Positions 48,621 through 58,860 are shown, numbered from the stretch's first letter. The stretch is DNA of 64,000 nucleotides from Siculibacillus lacustris (GCF_004328075.1 NZ_SJFN01000020.1:1-64000), one strand, 5' to 3'. The notes: generated from the letters alone by a model not told the origin. Numbers and translations: made by a program.

Positions 48621-50249
48621 TCACTGCCGCACGGCGTCGCCGTCGACCGCTTCGAGGCGGAAGGCCGCGGCCATCAGGGCGCGGGTATAGTCGGTCTGCG
48701 GCCGCTCGAAGATCTCGGCCGCCGGCCCCTGCTCGACCACCTTGCCGTCCTTCATCACGATCACCTCGTTGGCCAGCGCCCGCACCACCCGCAGGTCGTG
48801 GCTGATGAACAGATAGGCGAGGTCGTGGCGCCGCTGCAGGTCGCGCAGCAGATCGACCACCTGGGCCTGGACCGACATGTCGAGCGCCGAGGTCGGCTCG
48901 TCGAGCATCACGAACTTCGGCTCCAGGATCATCGCCCGGGCGATCGAGATGCGCTGGCGCTGTCCGCCCGAGAACTCGTGCGGATAGCGATGCCGCGTCT
49001 CGGGATCGAGCCCGACCTCGCCGAGCGCCCGTACCACCGCCGCCTCGCGCTCCGTCGGGGAGAGGCCCGGCCGATGGATCGCCAGACCTTCGGCGACGAT
49101 CTCGGCGACCGACAGCCGCGGGCTGAGCGAACCGAACGGATCCTGGAACACCACCTGCATGTCGGCGCGCATCGATCGCAGGGCCGGCGCTCCGAGCCCC
49201 TGGAGCTCGCGGCCGAGCACCACGATGCGGCCCTCGGACGGCAACAGCCGCAACAGGGCGAGGCCCAACGTGGTCTTGCCCGAGCCCGATTCGCCGACCA
49301 CCGCCACGGTCTGCCCGGCGCGCACCGTCACCGACACCCCGTCGACCGCCTTGACGTGATCGACCACCCGCCGCAGGAAGCCGCGGCGGATCGGGAACCA
49401 CACCTTGAGGTCTTCGGTCGCCGCCACCACCGGCGCCGCCGTGTCGCTCTTCGGCGGATCGCCCTTGGGCTCGGCGGCGAGCAGCTTGCGCGTATAGGCG
49501 TGGCGCGGATCGGCGAACACCGCGGCGGTCGGCCCGGTCTCGACGATCTTGCCTTCGGTCATCACGCAGACCCGGTCGGCGATCTTGCCGACGATGCCGA
49601 GATCATGGGTGATGAACAGGATCGCCATGCCCATGCGGGTGCGGATCTCGGCGAGGAGCTTGAGGATCTGGGCCTGGACGGTGACGTCGAGCGCGGTGGT
49701 CGGCTCGTCGGCGATCAGCAGATCGGGCTCGTTGGCGAGCGCCATAGCGATCATCACCCGCTGGCGCTGGCCGCCGGAGAGCTGGTGCGGAAAGGCCCCG
49801 AGCCGCGCCGCGGCATTGGCGATGCCGACCGCCTGGAGCAGCTCGAGCACTTTCGCTCGCGCCGAGACCCCGGTCAGGCCGCCGTGCAACTCGAGGATCT
49901 CGGCGACCTGGCGCTCGATGGTGTGGAGCGGATTGAGCGAGGTCATCGGCTCCTGGAAGATCATCGTGACGTCGCCGCCGCGCACTCGGCGCAATTCGGC
50001 ATCCGACACGGTGAGGAGATCGCGCCCTTTGAACAGCACCTCGCCCGAGGGATGCGACGCCGAGGGGTAGGGCAGGAGGCGCGGGATCGACAGGGCGGTG
50101 ACCGACTTGCCCGACCCGGATTCGCCGACCAGCGCCACGGTCTCGCCGGCGGCGATGTCGAAGGAGATGCGATCGACCGCCAGCGTCATCTCGCCCCCCT
50201 GATGGAAGGCCACGGAGAGATCGCGGATCGACAGGAGAGGGGGGGTCAA
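48621..50249 (-). CDS. yejF: peptide ABC transporter ATP-binding protein, YejF type (double NBD)
   Basis: Energises the YejABEF importer. The 542-residue protein has two full nucleotide-binding domains. NBD1 has GESGSGKSVTAL, signature LSGGQRQRVMIAMAL and Walker B LLIADEPTTALD. NBD2 has GESGSGKTTLGLALL, FSGGQRQRISIARAM and FVMLDEPTSALD. The start is the TTG at 50249, overlapping the PIN-gene stop as TTGA. No nearby ATG precedes the family's start TPPLLSIRDLSV. In other bacteria this system takes up microcin C-like peptides and affects peptide-antibiotic sensitivity. Confidence 0.93.
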   Translation of the reverse strand: MTPPLLSIRDLSVAFHQGGEMTLAVDRISFDIAAGETVALVGESGSGKSVTALSIPRLLPYPSASHPSGEVLFKGRDLLTVSDAELRRVRGGDVTMIFQEPMTSLNPLHTIERQVAEILELHGGLTGVSARAKVLELLQAVGIANAAARLGAFPHQLSGGQRQRVMIAMALANEPDLLIADEPTTALDVTVQAQILKLLAEIRTRMGMAILFITHDLGIVGKIADRVCVMTEGKIVETGPTAAVFADPRHAYTRKLLAAEPKGDPPKSDTAAPVVAATEDLKVWFPIRRGFLRRVVDHVKAVDGVSVTVRAGQTVAVVGESGSGKTTLGLALLRLLPSEGRIVVLGRELQGLGAPALRSMRADMQVVFQDPFGSLSPRLSVAEIVAEGLAIHRPGLSPTEREAAVVRALGEVGLDPETRHRYPHEFSGGQRQRISIARAMILEPKFVMLDEPTSALDMSVQAQVVDLLRDLQRRHDLAYLFISHDLRVVRALANEVIVMKDGKVVEQGPAAEIFERPQTDYTRALMAAAFRLEAVDGDAVRQ

Positions 50250-50713
50250 AGGGAGGCCTCGAGGATCTGGTCGAGCGAATGCGGTCCGCCGTCGACGAAG
50301 CGGATCGGGCAGATCGTCCCGAGCCTGACGTCGCGCGAGACGAAGTGACTGGCCTCGGCCGCGAGCGCGGTGGCGAGATGGATGGCGTCGGGCAGACGCA
50401 GAGCACCGAATCGCGCGCGCAATCGCGCCGCCGAGACGAGGATCGACCGATCGACCGGCATCACCGCGAAGACCGGGGAGGTTGTCAGCATCGCCGCATA
50501 GGCCTCGGTCAAGGCCTCGTCCTGGTGCCGCAGGGGATGCACGAGGACTTCGGCGAGCGTCAACTCGCTGGTCACGCCCACGAACCGGCCGGCCTCGATC
50601 GCATCCAGCAACCACCAGGCATGATCCGACACCGCGCCCGGCCCTTCGAAGGCCGAGATGAAGATGTTGGTGTCGAGATAGGCGAGCGGTGGCGTCAAGA
50701 CGGTCGATCCCAT
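50246..50713 (-). CDS. PIN-domain toxin-like ribonuclease (VapC type)
   Basis: A 155-residue PIN protein. The acidic active-site residues appear in AYLDTNIFISAFE (Asp14), SELTLAEVLVHP (Glu) and RLPDAIHLATALA (Asp), with a fourth acid near SRDVRLG. It overlaps the preceding small gene by 19 bp, the layout of a toxin-antitoxin pair. It also overlaps yejF at TTGA. Such toxins cleave tRNA, rRNA or mRNA. The start at ATG 50713 is assumed. The location inside an ABC operon is odd. Confidence 0.85.
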   Translation of the reverse strand: MGSTVLTPPLAYLDTNIFISAFEGPGAVSDHAWWLLDAIEAGRFVGVTSELTLAEVLVHPLRHQDEALTEAYAAMLTTSPVFAVMPVDRSILVSAARLRARFGALRLPDAIHLATALAAEASHFVSRDVRLGTICPIRFVDGGPHSLDQILEASL

Positions 50714-50940
50714 TCGTCGCGCAGCGCGTCGACATGCGCGACGATGTCCTTCGAGGAGGCGAAGAGCCGCCGCCGCAGTCCCCGGTGGCGGCTGAACTGG
50801 CCGGTTGCGGCCGCAGCGGTCGGTTCCGAACCGTCTTCGAGCGCGATCGCGACGGACACCGTGCCCTCGGCCGGCAGGTCGCCGCGCAGATCCTCCGGCA
50901 GCTTGCCGACCGGATAGTGGACGTGGATCACCCTGTTCAT
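50695..50940 (-). CDS. putative antitoxin partner of the PIN protein
   Basis: An 81-residue protein (MNRVIHVHYPVGKLPEDLRG to IVAHVDALRDEWDRPS). It sits directly upstream of and overlaps the PIN gene. The helical, charged C terminus ending ALRDEWDR is typical of small antitoxin tails that plug a PIN active site. No classical AbrB, RHH or HTH motif is obvious, so the DNA-binding type is unknown. Ribosome site GAGGAG precedes the ATG at 50940. It lies 32 bp after yejE. Confidence 0.72.
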   Translation of the reverse strand: MNRVIHVHYPVGKLPEDLRGDLPAEGTVSVAIALEDGSEPTAAAATGQFSRHRGLRRRLFASSKDIVAHVDALRDEWDRPS

Positions 50941-50972
50941 CGCGCCGTCTCCTCGCCCGTGATCCTACCACA

Positions 50973-52088
50973 TCATCCGAAGGTCTTCCGCGGGTCGAAG
51001 GCGTCGCGGACCGCTTCGCCGACGAAGATCAGCAGGCTGAGCATCAGCGAGATCATGAAGAACCCGGTCAGCGCCAGCCACGGTGCCTGCAGGTTGTTCT
51101 TGCCCTGGGCCAGCATCTCGCCCAGCGACGGCGAGCCGGGCGGCAGGCCGAAGCCGAGGAAGTCGAGCGAGGTCAGCGTGGTGATCGAGCTGTTGAGGAT
51201 GAACGGCAGGAAGGTCAGGGTCGCGACCATGGCGTTGGGCAAGAGGTGGCGCAGCATGATCGCCAGATTGCCGACCCCCAGCGCGCGGGCTGCCCGCACG
51301 TATTCGAAGTTGCGGGCGCGCAGGAACTCCGCCCGCACCAGCCCGACCAGACTGACCCAGGAGAACATCAGCATGATCCCGAGCAGGATCCAGAAGCTCG
51401 GTACGAACATCGAGGAGATGATCAAGAGCAGGTAGAGGTGGGGCAGCGACGACCACACCTCCATGAAGCGCTGGAACACCAGATCGATCCAGCCGCCGAA
51501 ATAGCCCTGCACCGCCCCGGCCGCCACGCCGACCAGCGACGACACCACCGCCAGCATCAGCCCGAACAGCACCGAGATGCGGAAACCGTAGAGGATGCGG
51601 GCGGCGACGTCGCGGGCCTGATCGTCGGTGCCGAGCCAGTTCCAGTTGCCGAGCGTGCAGTTGAGATCGTCGACGCCCTTGGCGTAGCGGGCGCAGCGCT
51701 TCTCCTTGTCGTACATCCACGAAGGCTTGGCCGGCGCCGGATCGGGGATCTCGTTGTTCGGCGTGTTGTAGGAATAGCGGATCGGCGGCCAGATCATGAA
51801 GCCGTTGGCCTCGATCTCCTCCTGGATCACCGGATCGCGATACTGGGTCTGCGGCAGGAAGCCGCCGAACTTCTCTTCCGGGTAGTCGACCAGCAACGGC
51901 GACAGGATCTCGCCCTTGTAGACGATCAGGATCGGCCGATCGTTGGCGATCAGTTCCGAGACCAGCGAGATCGCGAACACCGTGAGGAACAGCACCAGCG
52001 ACCACGCCCCGCGCCGGTTGGCGCGGAAGTTGGCGAGCCGGCGGACGTTGAGCGGCGACAGGCGCCGGGGACCGAACAGCCAGGCCAT
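50973..52088 (-). CDS. yejE: peptide ABC transporter permease, YejE type
   Basis: A 371-residue inner-membrane permease of the oligopeptide type (OppC/YejE). The long periplasmic loop after helix 1 is typical of YejE (YPEEKFGGFLPQTQYRDPVI; CARYAKGVDDLNCTLGNWNW). The EAA motif is ARALGVGNLAIMLRHLLPNA. It lies 1 bp after yejB. Confidence 0.94.
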   Translation of the reverse strand: MAWLFGPRRLSPLNVRRLANFRANRRGAWSLVLFLTVFAISLVSELIANDRPILIVYKGEILSPLLVDYPEEKFGGFLPQTQYRDPVIQEEIEANGFMIWPPIRYSYNTPNNEIPDPAPAKPSWMYDKEKRCARYAKGVDDLNCTLGNWNWLGTDDQARDVAARILYGFRISVLFGLMLAVVSSLVGVAAGAVQGYFGGWIDLVFQRFMEVWSSLPHLYLLLIISSMFVPSFWILLGIMLMFSWVSLVGLVRAEFLRARNFEYVRAARALGVGNLAIMLRHLLPNAMVATLTFLPFILNSSITTLTSLDFLGFGLPPGSPSLGEMLAQGKNNLQAPWLALTGFFMISLMLSLLIFVGEAVRDAFDPRKTFG

Positions 52089-52089
52089 C

Positions 52090-53193
52090 TCAGATCTCCC
52101 GCGTGTCGAAGTCGATCCGCGGATCGATCCAGGTATAGGTCAGATCGGAGATCAGATTGACGAACAGACCCATCAGCGAGAACACCCACAGCGTGCCGAA
52201 CACCACCGGATAGTCGCGGTTGACCAGGCTCTCGAAGCCGAGCAGGCCCAGCCCGTCGAGGGAAAAGATCGTCTCGATCAACAGCGACCCGCCGAAGAAG
52301 GCGCCGATGAAGGCTCCGGGAAAACCGGCGATGACCAGCAGCATGGCGTTGCGGAACACGTGGCCGTAGAGCACCCGGTGCTCCGACAGGCCCTTCATCC
52401 GCGCCGTCGTGACATATTGCTTGCGGATCTCGTCGAGGAACGAGTTCTTGGTGAGCAGGGTCGTGGTGGTGAAGGCGGCGAGCGACATGGCGGTCAGCGG
52501 CAGCACCAGATGCCAGAGGTAATCGAGGATGCGATGGGGCCAGTTCATCGCGCTCCAGCCTTCCGAAGTGAGGCCGCGCAGCGGGAACACGTCCCAGAAC
52601 GACCCGCCGGCGAACAGCACGATCAGCAGGATGCCGAACAGGAAGCCGGGGATGGCGTAGCCGACGACGATCACCGCGCTCGACCACACGTCGAAGCGCG
52701 AGCCGTCGCGCACCGCCTTGGAAATGCCGAGCGGGATCGACACGCCGTAGGACAGCAGCGTCATCCACAGGCCGAGCGAGATCGACACCGGCATCTTCTC
52801 GCCGACCAGCTTCAGCACCGAGATCGAGCGGAAATAGCTCTCGCCGAAATCGAACAGCGCGTAGTTCTTCATCATCGTCAGGAAGCGCTCGAGCGGCGGC
52901 TTGTCGAAGCCGAACTGCTTCTCGAGCTTCTTGATGAACTCCGGATCGAGGCCCTGGGCGCCGCGATACTTCGAGCCGACGTCGCCGCCGCCCCCGCCGG
53001 CCTTGACCCCGCCGAAGTCGCCGCCGCCGCCCGACACCCGCGCCGTGGCGCCGACGTCGGTGCCGGTCAATTGGGCGATCACCCGCTCGACCGGCCCGCC
53101 GGGGGCGAACTGCACGATCGCGAAGGAAATCGCCATGATGCCGATCAGCGTCGGGATCATCAGGAGCAGGCGTCGCAGGATATAGGCGGCCAT
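52090..53193 (-). CDS. yejB: peptide ABC transporter permease, YejB type
   Basis: A 367-residue OppB/YejB-type permease with six membrane helices. It starts [20 protein letters not shown] and has the [13 protein letters not shown] motif. The EAA loop is [20 protein letters not shown]. The first periplasmic loop carries a glycine-rich low-complexity stretch (residues 55-73, with GGGGDFGG and GGGGGDVG) before the conserved [23 protein letters not shown] 53193 is the family start. Confidence 0.94.
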   Translation of the reverse strand: MAAYILRRLLLMIPTLIGIMAISFAIVQFAPGGPVERVIAQLTGTDVGATARVSGGGGDFGGVKAGGGGGDVGSKYRGAQGLDPEFIKKLEKQFGFDKPPLERFLTMMKNYALFDFGESYFRSISVLKLVGEKMPVSISLGLWMTLLSYGVSIPLGISKAVRDGSRFDVWSSAVIVVGYAIPGFLFGILLIVLFAGGSFWDVFPLRGLTSEGWSAMNWPHRILDYLWHLVLPLTAMSLAAFTTTTLLTKNSFLDEIRKQYVTTARMKGLSEHRVLYGHVFRNAMLLVIAGFPGAFIGAFFGGSLLIETIFSLDGLGLLGFESLVNRDYPVVFGTLWVFSLMGLFVNLISDLTYTWIDPRIDFDTREI

Positions 53194-53219
53194 GGGGTGC
53201 GGTGGTCTCCCGTCGTCTG

Positions 53220-55085
53220 TCAGAGGCCCTTGCCGAGCGCGGTCGCTCTTGTGCGGTCGACCCACCAGGTGGCGAGGATGCCGCGATCGTAGCGGGGTTT
53301 CACCGCCGGGCGGCCGAACACGTCCCAGGCGGCGATCCAGTTCGATGCCTTGTACCAGCACGGCACCCACCAGTGGCCCGAGCGCAGCACCCGGTCGAGG
53401 GCGCGCGCCGCCACCGTCATCTCCGCCCGGGTCGCCGCACCGAGCGCCGTCTCGAGCAGGGTGTCGACGGCCGGGTCGGCGATGCCGGCGAGATTGTTCG
53501 ATCCCGATCGGGTCGCCGAGGACGAATGCCAGAACTGGCGCAGCCCCTCGTCGAGGGTCGGCGAAAAGGCATAGCGGCGCGACACCACGTCGAAGTCGAA
53601 GTCGCGCAGGCGCTTTTCATATTGCGACGGGTCGACCAGCCGGGTGGTGGCGGTGATGCCGAGCGCCCCGAGATTCTTCTGGAACGGCCCCAACACCCGG
53701 TCGAGGCCGCTGTCGCTCTCCAGGAACTCGATGGCGAACGGCCGCCCGCCGGCATCGACCAGTTGTTCGCCGCGGCGCGTCCAGCCGGCCGCCGCCAACA
53801 GGTCGCTCGCCCGCTTGAGCAGCTTGCGATCGCGCCCCGACCCGTCGGAGACCGGCGGCCGCCACGCGGTCTCGAACACCGCCGGCGAGAGCCGCGCCCG
53901 GTGCGGCTCGAGCAGGGCCAACTCCTGCGGGCTCGGCAGGCCGGTCGCCTCGAGGTCGGAATTGACGAAGAACGACGGCGTGCGGCGATAGCTGTCGAAG
54001 AACAGGTTCTTGTTCGACCATTCGAAATCGAAGGCCAGCCCGATCGCCTCGCGCACCCTTGCGTCGCGGAAGATCTCGCGCCGGGTGTTGAGGAACCACC
54101 CCTGCGCCCCGGACGGCGACAGATCCTCGAGCTCGATCCGTTTCACCCGCCCGTCGACCGCCGCCGGGAAATCGTACTGGGTCGCCCACACGGACGAGGT
54201 GGCCTCTTCGCGCAGCAGATACTGTCCGGCCTTGAAGGCTTCGAAGGCGGTGGTCCGCTCGCGGTACATCTCGTAGCGGATGACGTCGAAATTGGCTTGG
54301 CCCACCGCCACCGGCAGGTCTTTGGCCCACCAGTCGGCGACCCGCTCGTATTCGATGAAGCGGCCGGGATCGAATCGGCCGATGCGGTAGGCGCCCGAGC
54401 CGAGCGGTGGCTCGAGGGTCGAGGCCGAGAAGTCGCGGCTCGTCCAATGGCGCTTCGACAGGATCGGCAACACCGCCACCGCCAACGGCAAGGTGCGGCC
54501 GGCCGCCGCCGTGTAGTGCACCGCGACCCGGTCGGGCGCCAGCACCTCGACCGAGTCCATCTCGCGCAGCGGCTCGGCGATCAGCGGATGGCCGAGGGCC
54601 TTCAACGTGGTGAGCGAGAAGGCCACGTCCTCGGCGTCGAGCGGCGAGCCGTCGTGGAAACGGGCCTCGCGGCGCAGGTGGAACACGTGGGTGCGGCCGT
54701 CGTCGGAGATCTCGACCGCGGAGGCCACCAGCCCATAGACCGCGTCGGGCTCGTCGAGGGCCCGCACCATCAGGCTGTCGTAGATCAGTTCGCTGCCGAC
54801 CGCCGCGTCGCCCTTGAGGATCAGGCCGTTCAGCGAATTGAAGGTGGTCGGATTCTGGTTGAGCGCCCAGGACGACGGCACCGTCGAAAGCCGCCCGCCC
54901 TTCGGCGCGCGCGGATCGACCCAGTCGAAATGGCGGAAGTCGACCGGATATTTGAGGTCGCCATAGGCCGACAGGCCGTGGCGCAGCGTCAGCGCCGCCG
55001 CCGGCCGTCCGCTCGCCGCCGCGGCGATCAGGCCGAGGGCGCCGCCGATCGCCGCGCGCCGCGTCGGACCACGGGCGCCGCTCAC
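53220..55085 (-). CDS. yejA: extracellular solute-binding protein 2 of the Yej system
   Basis: A periplasmic family-5 binding protein of 621 residues. The N terminus has a twin-arginine pattern, [18 protein letters not shown], so export may be by Tat. YejA-type features are [52 protein letters not shown] and [13 protein letters not shown]. The GTG start at 55085 lies in the stop of the upstream binding-protein gene (GTGA). It differs from its neighbour over its whole length, so the two probably bind different peptides. Confidence 0.92.
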   Translation of the reverse strand: MSGARGPTRRAAIGGALGLIAAAASGRPAAALTLRHGLSAYGDLKYPVDFRHFDWVDPRAPKGGRLSTVPSSWALNQNPTTFNSLNGLILKGDAAVGSELIYDSLMVRALDEPDAVYGLVASAVEISDDGRTHVFHLRREARFHDGSPLDAEDVAFSLTTLKALGHPLIAEPLREMDSVEVLAPDRVAVHYTAAAGRTLPLAVAVLPILSKRHWTSRDFSASTLEPPLGSGAYRIGRFDPGRFIEYERVADWWAKDLPVAVGQANFDVIRYEMYRERTTAFEAFKAGQYLLREEATSSVWATQYDFPAAVDGRVKRIELEDLSPSGAQGWFLNTRREIFRDARVREAIGLAFDFEWSNKNLFFDSYRRTPSFFVNSDLEATGLPSPQELALLEPHRARLSPAVFETAWRPPVSDGSGRDRKLLKRASDLLAAAGWTRRGEQLVDAGGRPFAIEFLESDSGLDRVLGPFQKNLGALGITATTRLVDPSQYEKRLRDFDFDVVSRRYAFSPTLDEGLRQFWHSSSATRSGSNNLAGIADPAVDTLLETALGAATRAEMTVAARALDRVLRSGHWWVPCWYKASNWIAAWDVFGRPAVKPRYDRGILATWWVDRTRATALGKGL

Positions 55086-56938
55086 TTGGCCGCCCCGGTC
55101 TTGGTGGCCTTCGCGGCGTCGAACCACCAGGTGGTGGGGAAGCCGGACGACAAGAGCGGCAAGGGCTCGGGATGGGAGAAGCGGTTCCACCGCGCCATCC
55201 GCGTATAGGGCGCGGTCCAGCCGGGGATCACGTAGTGGTTCCACAGCAGCACCCGGTCGAGGGCCCGGGTGGCGGCGATCAGCCCGGCGCGATCCTTGGC
55301 GTAGATCACCTTCTGGATCAGCGCGTCGACCGCCGGATTGCGGATCCCCGCCCAGTTGCGGGCGCCTTCGCTGTCGGCCGAGGCCGAGCCGAAGTAATAT
55401 TGCTGTTCGTTGCCCGGCGACATCGACTGCGCCCAGCCCGAATAGATCAGGTCGTAGTCGTGGCTGCGCAGCCGGTTGACGTATTGCGAACTGTCGACGA
55501 TGCGCACCGTCAGCGTCACGCCGATCTTGGCGAGGCTCTCGCGCCAGCGCACCGCCACCCGCTCGAAGGCCGGACCGTCGGTCAGGAACTCGAGCACCAG
55601 CGGTTCGCCGGTTGCCGCCGACACCAGCTTGCCGCCCTTCGACACCCAGCCGGCTTCGCCGAACAGCCTGAGCGCCTCCTTGAGATTGGCCCGCGCCGCG
55701 GAACCGTCGGCGGTGACCGGATTGGCGAAGGGCTTGGTGAACACCTCCGCCGGGATCGGCCCGGCCTTTTCCGCCTCGTGCAGCAGGTCGAGCTCGGCGC
55801 CCTGGGGCAGGCCCGAGGACGCCAGTTCGGTCGGATGGAAATAGCTGACGATCCGCTCGTATTGGCCGAAGAACAGGGTGCGGTTCATCTCCTCGAAGTC
55901 GAGCGTGTAGGACAGCGCCAGCCGCATCCGCGGATCCTGGAACTTCGCCCGGCGCAGATTGGGGATGAAGCCGACCATCACCCCTTGCGCCCGCGTCGGG
56001 ATCTGCTCGAGCACCACGCGGCCCTCGGCGCGCGCCGGGAAATCGTAGGCCGTCGCCCAGTTCTTGGCGGTGGCCTCCATGCGCACGTCGTAGCCGTCGC
56101 CCTTGAAGGCCTCGAGCTCGACCGTGTCGTCGCGGAAGAATTCCCAGCGGATCTCGTCGAAATTGTTGGTGCCGATCGCCGTCGGCAGATCCGCCGCCCA
56201 CCAGTCGCGCACCCGCTCGTAGGTCACGGAGCGGCCGGGTTCCCAGCTCTTGATCCGGTAGGGACCCGATCCGAGCGGCGGTTCGAGGGTGGTCTCGGTG
56301 ATCGACCGCTTGCGGCCGTCCGGACCCGTGCCCTCCCACCAGTGACGCGGCAGCACCGTCAACTGGCCGACGATCTGCGGCAGCTCCCGGTTGCCGGTCT
56401 GGTCGAAGGTGAAGGTCACCTCGCGCTCGCCGCTGACCGCCGCATCCTTGACGTGCTTGTAGTAGAAGGCCTGGGTCGGGCTGAGCTCGACCGCCGTCTT
56501 GAACGACCACACCACGTCGTCGGCGGTGATCGGCGTGCCGTCGTGCCATTTCGCCTTGGGGTTCAGCCGGTAGGTGACCGACGAAAAGTCGTCGGGAAAG
56601 GCCACCGCTTCGGCGATCTCGCCGTATTCGGTCGCCACTTCGTCGAGCGCCGAGGTCATCAGCGACTGATTGACGAGCGACAGGCCGGCGGCCGGATTGC
56701 CCTTGGGGATCAGCGGATTGAAACTGTCGAAGGTGCCGGTCTCCGACAGCCGCAGCACCCCGCCCTTGGGGGCCTTGGGATCGACGTAGTCGAAATGGGC
56801 GAAACCCGCCGGATACTTCGGCTGGCCCATCAGCGAGGTGCCGTGCCGCCACACCGGTTCGGCCGCCCCGCACGGCGGCGCCGCGAGACCGGCGACCCCG
56901 AGGCCGAGGAGGAGGGCGACGACACGAATCTGACGCAT
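55082..56938 (-). CDS. yejA: extracellular solute-binding protein 1 of the Yej system
   Basis: A 618-residue family-5 peptide-binding protein and first gene of the operon. A Sec signal peptide is clear (MRQIRVVALLLGLGVAGLAA, cleavage near GAAEP). It has [59 protein letters not shown] and a C-terminal FPTTWWFDAAK. GGGAG precedes the ATG at 56938. It is a paralogue of the next gene, and both share the YejB/E permease. Confidence 0.93.
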   Translation of the reverse strand: MRQIRVVALLLGLGVAGLAAPPCGAAEPVWRHGTSLMGQPKYPAGFAHFDYVDPKAPKGGVLRLSETGTFDSFNPLIPKGNPAAGLSLVNQSLMTSALDEVATEYGEIAEAVAFPDDFSSVTYRLNPKAKWHDGTPITADDVVWSFKTAVELSPTQAFYYKHVKDAAVSGEREVTFTFDQTGNRELPQIVGQLTVLPRHWWEGTGPDGRKRSITETTLEPPLGSGPYRIKSWEPGRSVTYERVRDWWAADLPTAIGTNNFDEIRWEFFRDDTVELEAFKGDGYDVRMEATAKNWATAYDFPARAEGRVVLEQIPTRAQGVMVGFIPNLRRAKFQDPRMRLALSYTLDFEEMNRTLFFGQYERIVSYFHPTELASSGLPQGAELDLLHEAEKAGPIPAEVFTKPFANPVTADGSAARANLKEALRLFGEAGWVSKGGKLVSAATGEPLVLEFLTDGPAFERVAVRWRESLAKIGVTLTVRIVDSSQYVNRLRSHDYDLIYSGWAQSMSPGNEQQYYFGSASADSEGARNWAGIRNPAVDALIQKVIYAKDRAGLIAATRALDRVLLWNHYVIPGWTAPYTRMARWNRFSHPEPLPLLSSGFPTTWWFDAAKATKTGAAK

Positions 56939-57069
56939 GAGGGCTCCCGAACAGGACGACGCGGTCCACCGCGACCACCGGAGTTGAGCAGCGGATTCGG
57001 GCGAGACTACAGCCTCTCCGTGATTCCGACGAGGGGGCGTCGGGCCGCGGGCCGTGTCCCGACGTGCGA

Positions 57070-57097
57070 CGAGGCCGGAACGGCGGTTCCGGCCTCG
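57070..57097 (-). terminator. hairpin downstream of cycM
   Basis: A 12-bp perfect stem (57070-57081 with 57086-57097) with a GGCG loop, about 30 bp after the cycM stop on the minus strand. No T tract is visible. It separates cycM from the yej operon. Confidence 0.55.
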
Positions 57098-57126
57098 GGC
57101 GATCGGGTCGAATCTCGCGGATGCGC

Positions 57127-57672
57127 TCAGTTCGGCAGGGCCACCGGGGCGTCGGCCAGCGAGCGCAGATAGAGGATCACGTCGGCGCGATCGGCGCCGT
57201 CCTTGAAGCCGGCGAAGCCCATCGCGGTGCCCGGCACAAAGGCCTTGGGGTCGGTCAGGAACTTGTCGAGATCGGCGAAGGTCCACTTTTCGCCTGCCTT
57301 GCCGCGCTCGGCCATGCCCGACGAATATTTGAAGCCTTCCATATGGGCCTTGGGTCCGGCGACCACGCCCCACAGATTCGGACCGACCTTGGCGCCGGCG
57401 CCCTTCTCGGGGGTGTGGCAGGACGCGCACTTGGCGAAGTCCTTCTGACCGCGGGCCGCATCGGCGGTCTTCAGGCGCTCCTCGATCGGCGTCGCCGGAG
57501 CCGCCGCCTTGGCGGTTTCGGCCCCACCGGCGCCTTCGACCGCCACCGCGAAGCCGGGCTTGGCCGGCATTTCGGGCGCGAACACGAAGGACGCCGCCAT
57601 TCCGACCGCCATCGCCCAGATGCCGGCCCCGAACAGGGCGCCGGCGAATTTGTTGACTTCGTAGAAATCCAT
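57127..57672 (-). CDS. cycM: membrane-anchored class I cytochrome c (CycM type)
   Basis: Carries electrons in the periplasm towards the aa3-type oxidase in rhizobia. The 181-residue protein has an uncleaved N-terminal anchor (FAGALFGAGIWAMAVGMAAS, 9-28) and an Ala-rich linker. A single haem c domain has CASCH at 82-86, GPNLWGVVAG, and the axial Met151 in PGTAMGFAG. It is divergent from kdsB, and this cycM-kdsB-pheA neighbourhood is typical of Hyphomicrobiales. Confidence 0.94.
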   Translation of the reverse strand: MDFYEVNKFAGALFGAGIWAMAVGMAASFVFAPEMPAKPGFAVAVEGAGGAETAKAAAPATPIEERLKTADAARGQKDFAKCASCHTPEKGAGAKVGPNLWGVVAGPKAHMEGFKYSSGMAERGKAGEKWTFADLDKFLTDPKAFVPGTAMGFAGFKDGADRADVILYLRSLADAPVALPN

Positions 57673-57972
57673 GGAGAGTCGCTCCGCTCGTGCGATCAAT
57701 GTCGAGAACCCGGTGATCCCGCCCGTGGCGACACCGCGCGAGAACCCGCCCGCAACCCCCCGTGGTCCGCCGCTGCCCGTCCGCGAGGGACCGACAGGGA
57801 GACTCGTCGCACTTTCCCAAGGCGCGGTTCCGAGCCCCACGAGGAGCCGATCCCGGAAGTTGGAACGAGAGCCGCGACACTACGAGCTTTTCCGAGCGGC
57901 TGTCCATTACTATAACGGCTCGAGCAACGCCCCGCCGGGGCGCGCCGCCCGCCGTCGCGAGTCCCTCGTCCC
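57673..57972. other. divergent region between cycM and kdsB
   Basis: 300 bp with the 5' ends of both genes. TATAAC at 57911-57916 is AT-rich and could be part of a promoter (TTTCCG-16-TATAAC towards kdsB), but the -35 is weak. No small gene or long repeat is visible. Confidence 0.4.
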
Positions 57973-58716
57973 ATGCCCCTGATGTCGCCGATCGTCCTGG
58001 TTCCCGCCCGCCTCGCCGCCACCCGGCTGCCGAGGAAACCGCTCGCCGACGTCGCCGGCGTGCCGATGATCGTCCAGGTCTGGCGCCGCGCCCGCGAGGC
58101 CGACGTCGGTCCGGTGGTGGTCGCCACCGACGATGCCGCGATCTGCGCGGCGGTGCGCGACCACGGCGGCGTCGCGGTGATGACCCGCGACGACCACCCC
58201 TCCGGCTCCGACCGCATCTTCGAAGCCCTCGGGCTGGTCGATCCCGACGGCCGTCACGACGTCGTGGTCAACATCCAGGGCGACCTGCCGACCATCGATC
58301 CCGCCTCGGTGCGCGCCGCGATTCGCCCGCTCGACGAGCGAAACGTCGACATCGCCACGCTCGCCGCCGAGATCGTCCGCGCCGAGGAGCGCACCAACCC
58401 CAACGTCGTCAAGGTGGTCGGCTCGCCGATCGGCCCGACCCGGCTGCGCGCCCTCTACTTCACCCGCGCCACCGCCCCCCACGGTGACGGGCCGCTCTAT
58501 CACCACATCGGCCTCTACGCCTACCGCCGCGCCGCGCTCGCCCGCTTCGTCGGCCTGCCGCCCTCGACGCTGGAGCGGCGCGAACGCCTCGAACAGCTGC
58601 GCGCGTTGGAAGCCGGGATGCGCATCGACGTCGAGATCGTCGCCACCGTGCCGCTCGGCGTCGACACGCCCGAAGACCTCGAACGGGCGCGTGCGATCCT
58701 CGGCCGCGGGGCGTGA
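57973..58716 (+). CDS. kdsB: 3-deoxy-manno-octulosonate cytidylyltransferase
   Basis: Activates Kdo to CMP-Kdo for lipopolysaccharide inner-core synthesis. The 247-residue protein has the nucleotidyltransferase start [57 protein letters not shown] and [18 protein letters not shown] 57973 begins MPLMSP, and an internal ATG at the fourth codon is also possible. It is followed by the prephenate dehydratase gene. Confidence 0.95.
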   Translation: MPLMSPIVLVPARLAATRLPRKPLADVAGVPMIVQVWRRAREADVGPVVVATDDAAICAAVRDHGGVAVMTRDDHPSGSDRIFEALGLVDPDGRHDVVVNIQGDLPTIDPASVRAAIRPLDERNVDIATLAAEIVRAEERTNPNVVKVVGSPIGPTRLRALYFTRATAPHGDGPLYHHIGLYAYRRAALARFVGLPPSTLERRERLEQLRALEAGMRIDVEIVATVPLGVDTPEDLERARAILGRGA

Positions 58717-58860
58717 ACCCGGGCGGCGGATGCTTTTCCGCCGCGGCACGGCGAAAGTCTCTTGTCCTCGGCGCGATTTTCGGCGACCTCGGGGGCGGTA
58801 CGCGACGCCCGTCGGGCGGTCGCGCGAGCGGGGCGCCGCGCCCCGGAGAAGGATGACGTC

